Shown here: positions 11,700 through 23,213 of the stretch, piece after piece
How the letters are laid out: each line of letters starts with the position of its first letter
Numbering within the stretch: position 1 is the stretch's first letter
Source of the DNA: Plantago major
Taxonomy: Eukaryota > Streptophyta > Magnoliopsida > Lamiales > Plantaginaceae
Assembly: GCA_026545765.1 (NCBI GenBank)
Contig: CM048841.1
Location: forward strand, 90,039,419-90,103,418
DNA: 64,000 bases
Reading direction: 5' to 3'
Notes under the pieces: model-generated
Seen by the model: the letters and a program-made list of their open reading frames with translations, nothing else
Told to the model about the DNA's origin: nothing
Database searches by the model: none
Position numbers and translations under genes: made by a program

Positions 11700-12552
11700 C
11701 AAATGGACAGATAAAAGCTTAAAGCATCGAATTTAAACAAGAACAAAAAGGGTTGTAGAAATGAAAAAGAAACAAAAATCAAACCTTTAGCAAAGATGAG
11801 GATTTTTTCATTTCCATTCCGAAAGGGATTAATCTGAATTTGACGCACAGACTGTAGATTTACTCGAATGTTGTCGGAAAGGTGATGTGCAAATTCATAT
11901 GAGTACACACGCATGAATGGAAAACTCCTGAATAATTTGTACTTTAATTGGGAAATGGGATCAGGTTTTCAGATGAGCAGATAATTTCTAGTGTGTTTCT
12001 TAAAGAGGAAATCAAGAACCTGGCAAGTGGCAACAGTCAAAAAGTGTTCTTTCAGGCAGTCAATAGCAAAATCTTGCACATTCGGCATGTTTTAATTAAG
12101 TTTCAACAGAGTCAGTGTGATAATCCGGAACTTCATACATAGAATTTATCGACTCTTTATTTTGATCAATTCAAGGTGAAAAATAGGGGTGCTCCCTTGG
12201 TAAAATTTGGATAAAAAGTTGAGCCAAAAGATCGCGATAGGATTTACTCCCGCGTCGAAAAGTATCAACGACGAGAGAAATAAACTTCTCAATGAACGTG
12301 TCAGCGATCTTGTGAATGATTGGTAATTTCTCAATTTTATATCCTCTGCATTAATATTTCGCTCTTTATTATGTATCTCTATAAATTCTCATAGTTTATC
12401 GATGGACAGAACGAGGATTTATTGATGCAATTTATTTATCCGAAAATTTTGAATTTCTTTCAGGATTGTATTCTTTTCGACATGTGTCACAATGTGATAA
12501 TCCGGAACCCCATATCTCAAATTAACGAAAAATTAAAAATAGTAATAATGTA
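11700..12552. other. Upstream flank of poly(A) polymerase, no exon recognised
   Basis: I looked here on the minus strand for the missing first coding exon and saw no frame with the expected family sequence. No other gene or RNA was recognised. Confidence 0.4.
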
Positions 12553-12985
12553 ATGACCCGACCACTGATCGATCGAGACCCGACCCTTTAGGCCGTTGCG
12601 GCTATACATGACTTGGGTCACACATGTCATGCTAATACATTATTGTCCACTTTGGACCGAAGTCCGCATGGATTTGCCTTTGAAATCACCCAAAAGATCT
12701 CATACTAGTTGAGATTGGTGGTCTACTTATATACCCTTCATTCCTCTCGTTCACCAACCATCCGTACCCTTGCGGCTTTGGGATGGTCCTGCTCTGATAC
12801 CACTAATCGATCAAGACCCGGACCTTATGGACCGGCACGGTTACGCATGACTTGGACAACACGCTAGTATGATATTGTTCGTTTTAAGCCTGAGCCTGCG
12901 CATGCTTTCTTTTGGAATCATTTAAAAGGACTCATACTAATAGAGAGTGGACCGAGTGGTAGCCTATTTATATCCCTTCATTTAT
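12553..12985 (-). mobile_element. TRIM-like mini LTR retroelement
   Basis: Two related direct copies, 12553-12745 and 12803-12985, each begin with a GATCGATC(A)AGACCCG-type block. Each continues with GCATGACTTGG or a variant and ends with a TATA-containing block plus CCCTTCATT. Between them, GCTCTGATACCA at 12791-12802 is the exact reverse complement of the methionine-tRNA primer-binding site TGGTATCAGAGC, so the element points to the minus strand. The internal part is only about 60 bp and non-coding. This fits a terminal-repeat retrotransposon in miniature. A third, solo-like copy of the repeat is at 14383-14585. Confidence 0.65.
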
Positions 12986-14382
12986 TTTGTTTTTAATCGA
13001 TGTTGGGTTACAGATAAAACATAATAATTTGATAAGAATTGTAAATGTAAATCTTTTATTTGCTATATGTGGAATAGTATTGTTAGAAGTTGTACGGAAT
13101 TTAAAATATGGAAAATCTATGAAGTTTTATTCCACAATTACTTTTGGTCTAGTTTTACCTAATTATATGTCCAAAGTTATCGAATTGCAGAAGTGCATGA
13201 TTAGTAAAAGGTTTAAATAAAAAGATTACCGCAATGTGTGATACATAGTGTATTCAGTATACTATACGGTCACCGATTTCAAGTTGTTAAGCATCATTTT
13301 CACTTGCAATTAATTTGACCTTAAAACCCCAAAATATGCTTAAAACTTGTATTCCAATTCACCATAAAATCAAAATCAGCATGACTTGTAAAGTGTCATA
13401 AAATATCTTAACATCTCTTTTCCATTTTTATTTTCACAACACTAGAAAATGTTCTAAAAATTTCAAATGCATCTCACTTTTCAAAAGTTCAAGACATCTT
13501 GAATTCAAGAATACAATCCATATATGCATAGACCTTTTTAAACGGACAGGATTCAAGCCAACTCCATCTGAACTCGTTCAATACCAAATAAATTGTGAAT
13601 GCAAGCACATATAGAACACACAATATTACAATAGAGGGACCTGAAACACGGAATGATGTTGTTAATTATAAGTGCAATGTTTTAAACGATATCAATAATG
13701 TTTTGTGAACATTTTTGTATGTTTATTATAATACCGATATTTTTAGTTAAAACATGTAATGTTTCTAATTGAGATCTATCTTTAATATTGATACTTAATC
13801 CATATAGAATATCCAGAACTCCCAACTGAATATTGTGAAATGGCCCATTATTCCGATAGGGTTGCTTTGATACCTCGCCAATGACATAAGCCCAGCCGCT
13901 CCATGACTTAGGGGCTCAAGCCCATTTACATCATTAAATTGATAACCATTTCTGATATATTTATTTACGTAAATGCAGTAAAGTCTAATGTCTAACGGTC
14001 TATTTCAGCAAGTAGCATAATCAAGATGAGGATAATATATTATAATATCGCTGGTACTGTGTATAGAGACTTTATTAGCAAAATTAAATGATAAATTAGT
14101 TAGCAATTCATAGCTAGTAACTTAGCTTATTTTTGTAAACGTGTTTATCATATCAAGTTGATTTATTAAATATAGTGTATAAAAAAACAATTAGATTAGC
14201 TCAAAAGAAAAGAAAAACAATTAGATTATCTTTTTAATAAGCTACTTGAAATGACTTATCAAATCACCTGGTTTATATCAGTGCATTCACTGAATCGCAT
14301 AGCAGACTTAGTTTGAGAAAAAGTTTATTGAGCTTATAAGTTAAATGATAATCTAGTCATATCTCAATGTCCAACCAACACT
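12986..14382. other. AT-rich intergenic DNA, no gene seen
   Basis: No coding homology, RNA gene or clear repeat was recognised. Confidence 0.4.
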
Positions 14383-14585
14383 AATCGATTAAGACCGGCC
14401 ACCTGGGCTGATAAATTACTCATGATATGATCACACATACCTTGATATTATGATATTGTTCGTCGTAGATTAATGACCTTAAGAATTTGTTTTGTAAATC
14501 ATACAAAAGGCTCGATTTAGTAAAGAATATAGTACGTCTACTTATAAACTTTATATCCCACTCGCGGTATTAACACAGGTGCAAT
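14383..14585 (-). mobile_element. Solo-like repeat of the TRIM family
   Basis: ACTAATCGATTAAGACCGGCC, a central GATATTGTTCGTCGTA and the end block TATAAACTTTATATCCC match the layout of the repeats at 12553-12985 at low identity. No primer-binding site follows. Confidence 0.45.
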
Positions 14586-14661
14586 TCAAGTCATTAGATA
14601 TATATAGGCTCCGTGTAGCACTAATATATAAACTTGATGAACTTATTGCACTACAAAAAAA

Positions 14662-14934
14662 CAGGGGTTTAGCGACGGAATTATCCGTCGCTAAACCCCT
14701 GTCGATCCGTCGCTAAGGCCTTAGCGACGGATAGACGCCCGTCTTAATGACGGGCGTCTCTAAGACGAATTAGCGACGGATAAAACTAATAGCCACGGAA
14801 TTGGCGACGGATAGGGCGTTGACCCTCCGTCGCCATTAGAGACGGATAATTATCCGTCTCTAATCGAATTAGGGCTAGCACGCCCTAATTCGTTGTTTAG
14901 CGACGGATAATTATCCGTCGCTAAACTACTGTTT
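14662..14934. repeat. CACTA left subterminal repeat array
   Basis: The motif AGCGACGGAT and its inverse ATCCGTCGCT occur repeatedly here, often as close inverted pairs (GTTTAGCGACGG facing CCGTCGCTAAAC). Such arrays are the usual binding region for the element-encoded TNPA-type protein. Confidence 0.85.
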
Positions 14935-15168
14935 TTTTTTTAAAAAAAAATTTTAAAAATTATTTTATAATTTTCACCTGTTTTTTTCAACAAATATAAT
15001 AGTGATATGTCACAAAGGAGAAATTGCATTAATTAACAACAACGATTCGTCCAAAAAACAAATTATCCAAAATAAAGTCTACATATTCGAATATAAATCC
15101 AAATATCCAACAAAGTAAAAAGTAGCATCGTATCCAAAATATCACAACATCACTAAGACGAGGGCGGG

Positions 15169-17036
15169 GGTATTACGCTCATATACTGACGGAAGAGCTC
15201 TTCCATCCTCCGATTCATACGAGCTCGCTCATCCTCGAGATTTCAATCTCGACCGGAGGAGTCACCGCTTCATTCACCATCCGCTCGACACCTTGTGTAT
15301 AAACACCACCATGTCCCCGAGATTGTTTGGGACATGGAGAAGCTTCTAACGTCGGTGTCTCGCCATAACTACTAAGACCATAAACCCGACCACTTGTTGT
15401 CGGTGGGTTGACTAATAGAAAGATCCGGTCTTGTTCTTCCACGGACAACTCCTCACCTCGAAAATTTCTCTCGCAATGATCCGCTCCACCTCACTCTGTA
15501 ATAGTCAAGTGTATCTAAATGAGCTACAATTTCATATTTAATTTATAATACATGCATATACAACTGTAACATTTAGTAAATACACATACCGCAATAAGCT
15601 CGGACTTCTGGTCCACCCAAACGCCGTTCTTGAACTTTCCCATCTTCATTTGCTCTAGGCAAGTCTTGGGTTGTTCAGTTCACTAAAGAACATTATATAT
15701 TGCAACAAGTAGTTAGTAAGTTGGTAGGAATGCAAACCAGTGGTAAATTGGTATAAATGAAAGCAATACACATGTGTACAAATCATGTTGTAATCAGAAC
15801 ACACATATATATACTTACCGACATCTGGCGATCAGTGACAACAGCTCGTGACCCGAAGTGATGCCTGGCAGAGCCCTTACCATCTCATGGCTCGGCCACT
15901 TTGTTCTTGTAGGATGATCCTCGGCGTGATTAAGTCTCCAATACTCATGCCACATAGCCCACTCTTCGTCCCCAATATGCCTATATCATGGCGGCTTTGT
16001 CTCTCGGTATTTTTTCATGTCAGCCACCATATGCCTATACAGGTCAGAGCCTAAACTCTCGAAAACATGCCACATATGGGGAATAAGGCCAGTTGGAATG
16101 TAGTATTTTTTCTACATTCCAATTCCATTCAAAGTAAAAAATTAATGCCCCAAGGTCACAATTTCAAGATAAACAATGGTGACTAACATATCACCCAAGT
16201 AAGTGGCTAACATACCACACAAATTGTCCTAGAATTTACTAACACAATGGTGACTAACATATCACCCAAGTAAGTGGCTAACATACCACACAAATTGTCC
16301 TAGAATTTACTAACACAATGGTGACTAACATATCACCCAAGTAAGTGGCTAATATACCACACAAATTGTCCTAGAATTTACTAACACAATGGTGACTAAC
16401 ATATCACCCAAGTAAGTGGCTAACATACCACACAAATTGTCCTAGAATTTACTAACACAATGGTGACTAACATATCACCCAATTAAGTGGCTAACATACC
16501 ACAACAAATTGTCGAAATATAAAAGCTTACCCGAAGCTCATCAAAGTAGAAGTGCTTCGTCTCAGCCTTGAGTGTGCTCCACTTTTCGCCTCCCTGGCCC
16601 GGCAACTCCCTCCTAAGCTTGAATATCTCATGCAGGTCGTCTGAAGATTGCTGAGGCCACAACCTGCAGTTATGAATGACATATAGAAGAGTACATATAT
16701 TTATTAGACAATTCATGTGACATATATATAAACACTTATCTTAAGTTATGTTCTACAAATGTATATATAATACTTACTTCCTCCTGCCATTAGGGAACAA
16801 CACCAACTTCCCCTCCCACGTAGCACCATCGACGATCTCGGTATATGGACACCCGTCAGGCGGGTACTGTCCTGGCCCATAACCACCACCAGACGTCCCC
16901 ATGCTCGATCCACTGGGAGTCTGACTAACATGAGAGTAGCTGCCCGATCCACCAGGGCTACTCTCAGCAGTCAGTGGTGAACCCTGGGTCCCACTAGAGC
17001 TGGGAATCTGGTAACTACACTTTCTTTGCCGGGGCA
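15169..17036 (-). CDS. CACTA-encoded Transposase_24 (Ptta/En/Spm) type protein
   Basis: A minus-strand multi-exon gene inside the CACTA element. The first recognisable exon begins near 17036 with MPRQRKCSYQ, a Ser/Gly/Pro-rich stretch, then GATWEGKLVLFPNGRR. Next comes an exon near 16670-16530 (LWPQQSSDDLHEIFKLRREL and a WSTLKAETKHFYFDELR block), then a degenerate one near 16080-15825 (ending ITSRAVVTDRQMS). Parts at 15650-15590 and 15495-15169 hold a short basic/acidic region, a Pro/Thr-rich stretch and the end. This domain order is that of the plant Transposase_24 family, the accessory DNA-binding protein of En/Spm elements. At least one in-frame stop near 15977 suggests it may be dead. Exon edges are approximate. 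Confidence 0.65.
16174..16516. repeat. 71-bp tandem repeat, about 4.7 copies
   Basis: The phrase AATGGTGACTAACATATCAC recurs with exact 71-bp spacing (third-base anchors at 16180, 16251, 16322, 16393 and 16464). Copies are almost identical, so the expansion is recent. The array lies in an intron of the CACTA gene, just before the exon near 16530. Confidence 0.95.
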
Positions 17037-18096
17037 TCTGCAAAAAGCACATGACAAACACAAACAAATTGTATTAGTATAAATGAAGATCCATGTAACG
17101 AATGCATCAACTCCTTCCACAAAACTAGGTAAAACTCTGCCATTAACTATCCTTTGGTACATCCATGAACGATTGGTGTTCATTGGATGATTATATAACC
17201 TGACACGTTTGAATTGATTAGATCGTATTTTTTCAACTCGATTCCCATTTCCCCATTTCTTGCATGTTATAAAGTTTTTGTCTCTTACCAAAATTCCCAT
17301 TACAAATAAAGCATTCCAACCCTTTAATACGAATTTATAAATTATAAATTACATGCATTTCTGAATGTAATCACCAAATTATATCAACACACTTCATTAA
17401 TTAAATTCTCATAATTTATAATCTAGTACATGTATAAATTTATCAAATGAAACAATTGCAAATCTTAATTAACATACTTAAATCAAAACTACGACATACT
17501 TAACATTATACTAATTAACAATTCAAATAATTTCACATCTCAAAGTTAATTAAACATACAATTACAATTGCTTAAATTAGTCTAAATTAACTAAATTTTC
17601 CAAATATGTCAAAAAGTTAGGGTTTCAAAACGAGGTACTAAATCTTCATAATTTTACTAAATATACACCAATATCAAATTAATTAAAAGTCCAACATACT
17701 TACAAACATACTATACTAAAAATTCAAATTCACAATCAATATATATCAATTGCACATCTCAAAGGTAAAACATTACCTAATTACATCTAAACTAAGTACT
17801 ATATACTCTCCATTTACATTCAATTGCTCAAATTAGTCCAAAGTAACAAAATTTCCAAATATAAAAAATTAGGGTTTACCTTCGAATTCGGAGAAATGAG
17901 CGGATGGAATTTGAAATTGACGGCACAATTGACCTCCTTGATTCACGAGCTTCGAATGTACACGAAGAATGGACAAAATGGTTGAGATTTGGACCGGAAT
18001 GGCTTTGGGCGAAATAAGGAGAAGAAAGGAAGAAGAATGAGGAAGAAGTGAAAATGGGGAAGAAGCATTCTGCTTCCCGTAGAAAACAGGAAATCT

Positions 18097-18395
18097 AGCG
18101 ATGGATAGCCTATCCGTCGCTAGAGTTCCAGTTTCTTTAAAAAAATATATATTTTTCCTTTTTTTTTTTCTTGGTCAAAGGATCTAGCGACGGATGGATT
18201 ATCCGTCGCTAGGTTTAACGACGGATACGACTATCCGTCGTTAACTAAAGACGGATAAGCCTATCCGTCGTTATGTTTAACGACGGATAGGATTATCCGT
18301 CGTTAAACCTAGCGACGGAATTAATCCGTCGCTAGAGCTAGCGATTCGTCGCTAGCTAGAGACGGATAGATTCCGTCGCTATTCTTCCGTGGCTA
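18097..18395. repeat. CACTA right subterminal repeat array
   Basis: The same AGCGACGGAT / ATCCGTCGCT motif recurs about every 25-30 bases in both orientations, with an ACGACGGATA variant (TTAACGACGG). It mirrors the left array. Confidence 0.85.
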
Positions 18396-18419
18396 TTAAC
18401 AGGCTTTCTTGTAGTGTTG

Positions 18420-19495
18420 ACTGGCTGACAGCTTATAATATAACTATAATCAACTTATAATCTAACTGATCAAATAAGTTTGTTGAACTAATTAATTTAC
18501 TACACACCTCAATAAAATTCAATTAATTTATCGACTAGCGAATCAGCTGCCAGCTAACTCATAAGCTATATATTAGCTTAGATTATTTAACATATATCTT
18601 TTCTTTGAGTCAACTTTGTTAAATAGTTTTGACGTGGACGTTCTGTGAGGCCATCTCCAACCCTCATACTCCATCAAACTCTATCAAACTGACACGTCAT
18701 CATTCCACTAACTATAAACTCTATCAAACTCTTCATCTTCAACCCTCAAACTCTATCATACTCACTTTTTCATTTTCCTTTCTCATTTCTTCTAAAACTA
18801 CACTATTCTTTTTTCATTTCTTTCAAAACTTTATAATTCATTCTTCATAATATTTGTTTTAAATTTCGAAAATAAAAAATACAATACTTAATAAAAATAT
18901 AACACTACTTTAGATAAAAAAAAGTACATTACATAAAATTAAAACACTACATGAAATTATCGTTTGTGTATTTTCAACATTTTTAATTATCGTTTATGTG
19001 TTTTCATTTTTATAATTTGTAACCCTTTTATTTTCTTGAAGTGCATTTATTTTATGTAAGTTCTTTTTTAGTGAATTCGAATATATTAAATATATGAAAC
19101 GTAAAAAAATATATTACAAATGAAATCGCAAAGAAAATAAAATGTGAAATAGAAAGAAAAAAGGAGGAAAAAAAACAAATAAAACAAAATAAAGGAGAAA
19201 CGAACAAAAGCAAACTGAAACAAAAAAATTTTTTAAAAAAAAGGAAAATGGATGGATTAAGTCAAACCCGTTTGTTAGCATCAAACGAGTGTGATGGATT
19301 TTCCATCAAACTCATGGCTGGACCTCCAACTAAACGTTTGATGGAGTTTCAAACACTCCATCAAACAGGCGTTCGAGAAGTCCTAAGCCAACCATTAAAT
19401 CGTAGAGAATACGCTATATACACGAGGAACCATTTATAAGTTATAACGATCTACAAAATACTGTAGCGCGCAATAACAATAATTACAAATTTACA
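18420..19495. other. Intergenic region with a possible MITE
   Basis: The left part has GGCCATCTCCAACCCTCATA followed by ACTCCATCAAACTC. The right part near 19300 has CCATCAAACTCATGGCTGG and GTTTGATGGAGTTTC. These look like decayed inverted ends of a MITE of about 0.7 kb, but I could not define the boundaries. No gene was recognised. Confidence 0.35.
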
Positions 19496-19568
19496 ATGTC
19501 ACTGTCCATTGTTGCTGTTGCTTTTGGTGTTTTCCTATTGGTGTTATCTATCTGTTTAGCTGAGAAAG
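19496..19568 (+). pseudogene. Orphan first exon of a GMC oxidoreductase paralogue
   Basis: ATG at 19496 begins a signal-peptide exon, MSLSIVAVAFGVFLLVLSIC, ending LAEKG at a GT donor (19569). It has the same start, end and intron phase as exon 1 of the intact gene at 24870. The rest of the gene is missing downstream until a 3' fragment at 23214-23476. This is the 5' relic of a duplicated copy. Confidence 0.75.
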
Positions 19569-20229
19569 GTATGTTATTCTTATTAGTTTCCCATGCATAA
19601 CTTCATGTATTATAGTTTACATATAATTTTCTTTGTACATTTGCAACCCAAGATCACAAAATAGTTTCATAAACTCATCCGCCTAAGTTTTGTACACTTC
19701 ATTATGTTGGAAAATAGTTTCATGTATGTTAGTTTCGGAAGATTATATTATTCCATAAACTAGGTAAATCAATTACTATTTCCGTCATAAACTAGTACTA
19801 ACCCGTGGCAATGTCACGGTATAATTTACTTTTATTAATAAATACAAAGGGGATGATAAAATAAATTAATCGAGAAAATAAAGTAGGCAAATTTATGTGA
19901 ATAACGTTGATCGTGGTGTCGGTCGGTAGTCCTTCATCCAATATTATATCAGTGAGTGTTTATTTATGTTAACTATAGAAAATGTAAAAATTGGATCATA
20001 CCGTACCCGACCTGTTAATTAGTAACAGATACATGTGTTTTTAAAAAAAAAATCTATCCCTCAAACGAAACCAAAATAAAATACAAAAGTATACAACACA
20101 ATCAACAGGGTTGTTCCCAATAACCCCCGCGGTGGTATATGTGGTCACCCCACCAGACACACACAAAAAATTATACAAACTTAATTTCACATGTTACAGT
20201 TGTTTTTTTCCAACCCACCCGCGGTGGAA
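19569..20229. other. Intergenic DNA inside the dead GMC duplicate
   Basis: AT-rich with no coding homology. A CCCGCGGTGG phrase at about 20126 and again at 20218 is echoed by CCCTGGGGTGG at 22207, next to a second C-tract. Confidence 0.35.
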
Positions 20230-20252
20230 CCCCCCCCCCCCCCCCCCCCCCC
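20230..20252 (+). repeat. Homopolymer of 23 C
   Basis: An uninterrupted run of 23 cytosines, odd in AT-rich DNA. Length is likely unreliable in sequencing. A second C run of about 14 lies near 22218-22231. Confidence 0.9.
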
Positions 20253-20470
20253 ATGGAGATCAAGAAAGTACAGAGAAGATAGAAGACATTTTCTCCGCCT
20301 AGAGAGTATAAGTTGATCCCCCTCCCCCGGCTCATTATGGAGATCAAGAAAGTAGAGAGAAGATCGAATTGAGTCTCCCCACCTAGAGAGTATCGGATCC
20401 TCATTTCCGTTATGGTTCAAGAAAGTAGATAGAAGATCGAAGAGAGTTTCTCCGTCTAGAGAGTATATGC
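20252..20470 (+). repeat. Three-unit tandem repeat, 75-84 bp
   Basis: Each unit runs from ATGG(AGA)TCAAGAAAGTA through AGAAGAT and TTTCTCC or TCTCCCC to CCTAGAGAGTAT. Starts are near 20252, 20336 and 20411. It has no coding sense on either strand. Confidence 0.8.
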
Positions 20471-21955
20471 AGACTCCAGAAGAAAAATGTAAGTTTTGCT
20501 AACTTAATTATAAAATGTTGCGCTCGGGTCTTGTAACAAAGGTATGGAATGAGTTCAAGTATATGCCAGATCAGACCTGAACATCATTATTTCGAACGGG
20601 GTTGAATTCGAGTTGGATAGAACCAGTCGTTCCAACCAGAGACTGTAGAGAAGAGAACCCTTATACCTCCCGTACCGATCGAATCTTATACATTAAGAAA
20701 AGGAAATTGAAAGTCTTCACACATAAAATATAATTAAGCTTCATTATCAAACTTCACCATATAATACAAATTAACACAACTTTAAACGTTCACTCATGTT
20801 AAACTATATAAGAATGTATGAGTTTCATTCATGTAAGCTTGGATTAACTTAGTATTGTCCTTAGAGTATATAATCCACTTCATCAACATCAATATCGAAA
20901 TGTTTTAATTTTGTAGGAATTGTACACTCAAACTTATTCTCATGATAACCATGACTTAAATAAGTATATTATTTAGTATTTTTCTACTTCTTTTATGCTT
21001 GGACCATCCTCCATATTTGGAGAAACACCAATTGAAACGTAAAAAAAAAATTAGAAAAAAATACGGCAAACTGAATTTTCTTTATTATTACAAATAGATA
21101 ATCAATGACGGGCATGAAGATGGAGATAAATGAGTAAATGATTTGTATATAGGTAGGTTTAATATTGCAAATGGATAGTTGTTGTTATGTTTATTAATAT
21201 CCAAATTTATATTTTAGGTCGTAAATATTTGACTGTAAAAAACATTTTATTAGACTTGTGCCAATCAAGCTTTATAAATTCGTTTGGCCAGTGGTTGGAT
21301 CGGAGTTCCTAGCTAATTGTCGATTGATTAATCAAGTATGAATTTTTAGTTTTCCTTTCTTTTTAGTTTATAAAAAAAATCATTATGGAATAATGTAGTA
21401 GTATATAGTGCTGCCATATTTTCTTTTTAATAGTGAGAGATCACTATAAATATTTAAATTATAATTAAAGCTCATATACATTATTAACTTACTCACTTTT
21501 ATTTTATTTACTACTAATTCACAAAGTACTTTAGCCACATTTCGTCAGTGATAACAATAACTCAGCTAATTTACGTGATTGTAAAGAACAAACACGTGCA
21601 AGGTTATTCTTCCTTATCTCAGTCGTGCAGTGTAAAGAGCAAACTTTGACTCCGCATATTTTTCTGCATTTATCTCTGCCAATTAAGAATTACAAATAAA
21701 GGGTATTCCTCTCGTATCCAAGTCAAATATGTCCATAATAATATTTTTCAATCACTCCAACCTCATCTGGTAGATCATATTGTAAAAAATAGAAGCATCA
21801 AATTTATCTTGATCCATATCAAATTAATTATAAAAAAAAAAAAACAATTTGAGAAGAATATGTGTAGAGTTGTATTTAAGTGCACCATTATAGTAGATAA
21901 TATTGTTGTTAACAGACTTTATGAAAACATGCGAGTGATAAAGTCGAAAAGATTT
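20471..21955. other. AT-rich intergenic DNA, no gene seen
   Basis: No coding homology, RNA gene or clear element boundary was recognised. Confidence 0.4.
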
Positions 21956-22140
21956 AGATGAATTCGTCTTGGCACGGTGAATTTAAATATATGTTCAAAT
22001 TATTTTTCGGAGTTTTGTATATAAATTTATATGAGATTTTATAAAACTGTATATGCAGCCAATATACAAAAAAATAAGAAAAAATGGTGAAAGATATATT
22101 GGCTGAAAATGCAACTAATCCCACAAAATTTCTGTGGCGA
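21956..22140 (+). repeat. Duplicated block A (copy 1)
   Basis: The sequence from GATGAATTCGTCTTG to AACTAATCCCACAAAATT matches 22890-23060 with moderate divergence, sharing TTATATGAGATT and ATATTGGCTGAAAAT-like phrases. With block B (near 22288 and 22720) it shows this area was internally duplicated. Confidence 0.6.
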
Positions 22141-22309
22141 TGTCACGATATAGTTTATGTTTAATAATATATAGAAATGGGAGGACAAAATAAATTGATC
22201 GAGACAACCCCTGGGGTGGTATGTGCCCCCCCCCCCCCACATAACGATCTTGGTGTGGATAATATAAATATACCAAACCAACATCATCATAAGAACACCC
22301 AACTGATAA

Positions 22310-22540
22310 TCTATGTGTTAAAACGTTACCCTCACGTTTAACTTGGCAAAACTTATTCTCCATCAAATACCTAAATTTCTTTGAAAAGTGAAACAAAGGG
22401 GCAAAACTAAAATTTATCGATTTAAGAGATTTAATCACCAAAGAACAATCCCTTTCAATTATTACATGTTGCCACTCAAAATCTCGAACAAATTTTGTTC
22501 TTAATTTGGCTGTCCAACCTTCCGCATTTTCAGCAACCAT
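22310..22540 (-). pseudogene. RNase H-like fragment of a LINE ORF2
   Basis: The minus-strand frame from 22540 reads MVAENAEGWTAKLR, then WQHVIIERDCSLVIKSL and CQVKREGNVLTHRL. That is the RVT_3/RNase H-like fold seen at the C-terminus of many plant LINE ORF2 proteins: the ESD-like ERD block and the VKREGN block. The flanks are unrelated repeats, so it is a scrap. Confidence 0.6.
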
Positions 22541-22889
22541 AAGACATAAAAAAATTCACCAAGAAATAACATTCATGCCTCTTGATCCCTAGCAACAACA
22601 CTAATACGTCCCCTTATTTGGACTATGTTCAACCGTATGAAAATTTCACATAGGATGGCTGGAATTTGAATGAATTTGGCGGATTTAGCCAATCAACTTT
22701 ATATATTATATTATATAAGAACACCCAACTGATAATCTGAGCCCTAAAACATTAGCCTCACGTTAAACATTAGTTAAATACTCTATTTTTAAATTTTCAT
22801 TAATTCATTTTATCTTATTTAATAAATTTATATTTTATTTTAATGAATAAAATAATTTATTTAAATAATACTATTCAAGATTGGTATCT

Positions 22890-23060
22890 ATGGATTCGTC
22901 TTGTCACGACGAATTCAAATACATGTTCAAAATATTTTTTGGATTTTTTAGATAAAGTTATATGAGATTTAATAAAACCTATATATATAGTCAATATACC
23001 AAAATTAACAATGAAATATATATATACTGGCTAAAATACAACTAATTCTACAAAATTCCA
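22890..23060 (+). repeat. Duplicated block A (copy 2)
   Basis: Second copy of the 21956-22140 block. Block B (AAGAACACCCAACTGATAATC) is also present twice, at about 22290 and 22718. Confidence 0.6.
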
Positions 23061-23213
23061 CGTAGTAGTGAATGTAGGACTGAATGAATCTGGTGAGGTT
23101 TAGACCATTGTGCTTTACATAATATATATGGATGGATGGATGATACAAGGTGGAAAAAATATGATCAGACATGGATAAAAAATAAGAAGAATAGTAAGAA
23201 TATGATCATACTC

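Larger units (their letters stand above)
14649..18416 (-). mobile_element. CACTA (En/Spm) DNA transposon, non-autonomous
   Basis: The element starts with CACTACAAAAAAACAGG at 14649 and ends with the inverted CCTG...TTTCTTGTAGTG at 18416. It is flanked by a perfect 3-bp direct repeat TTG (14646-14648 and 18417-18419), the target duplication size of CACTA elements. Both subterminal regions are dense in a palindromic TAGCGACGGAT / ATCCGTCGCTA motif. The 3.77-kb interior holds one minus-strand gene of the Transposase_24 type and a 71-bp tandem repeat. No TNP2-like catalytic transposase is present, so the copy should depend on another element for movement. Confidence 0.95.

Noticed and set aside
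16174..16516. 71-bp array as a CRISPR array
   Set aside because: There are no unique spacers; the whole unit repeats without variation, and this is plant nuclear DNA.
20171..20420. Minus-strand frames with poly-Gly
   Set aside because: They arise from the C-tract and the tandem repeat; no real protein signal.
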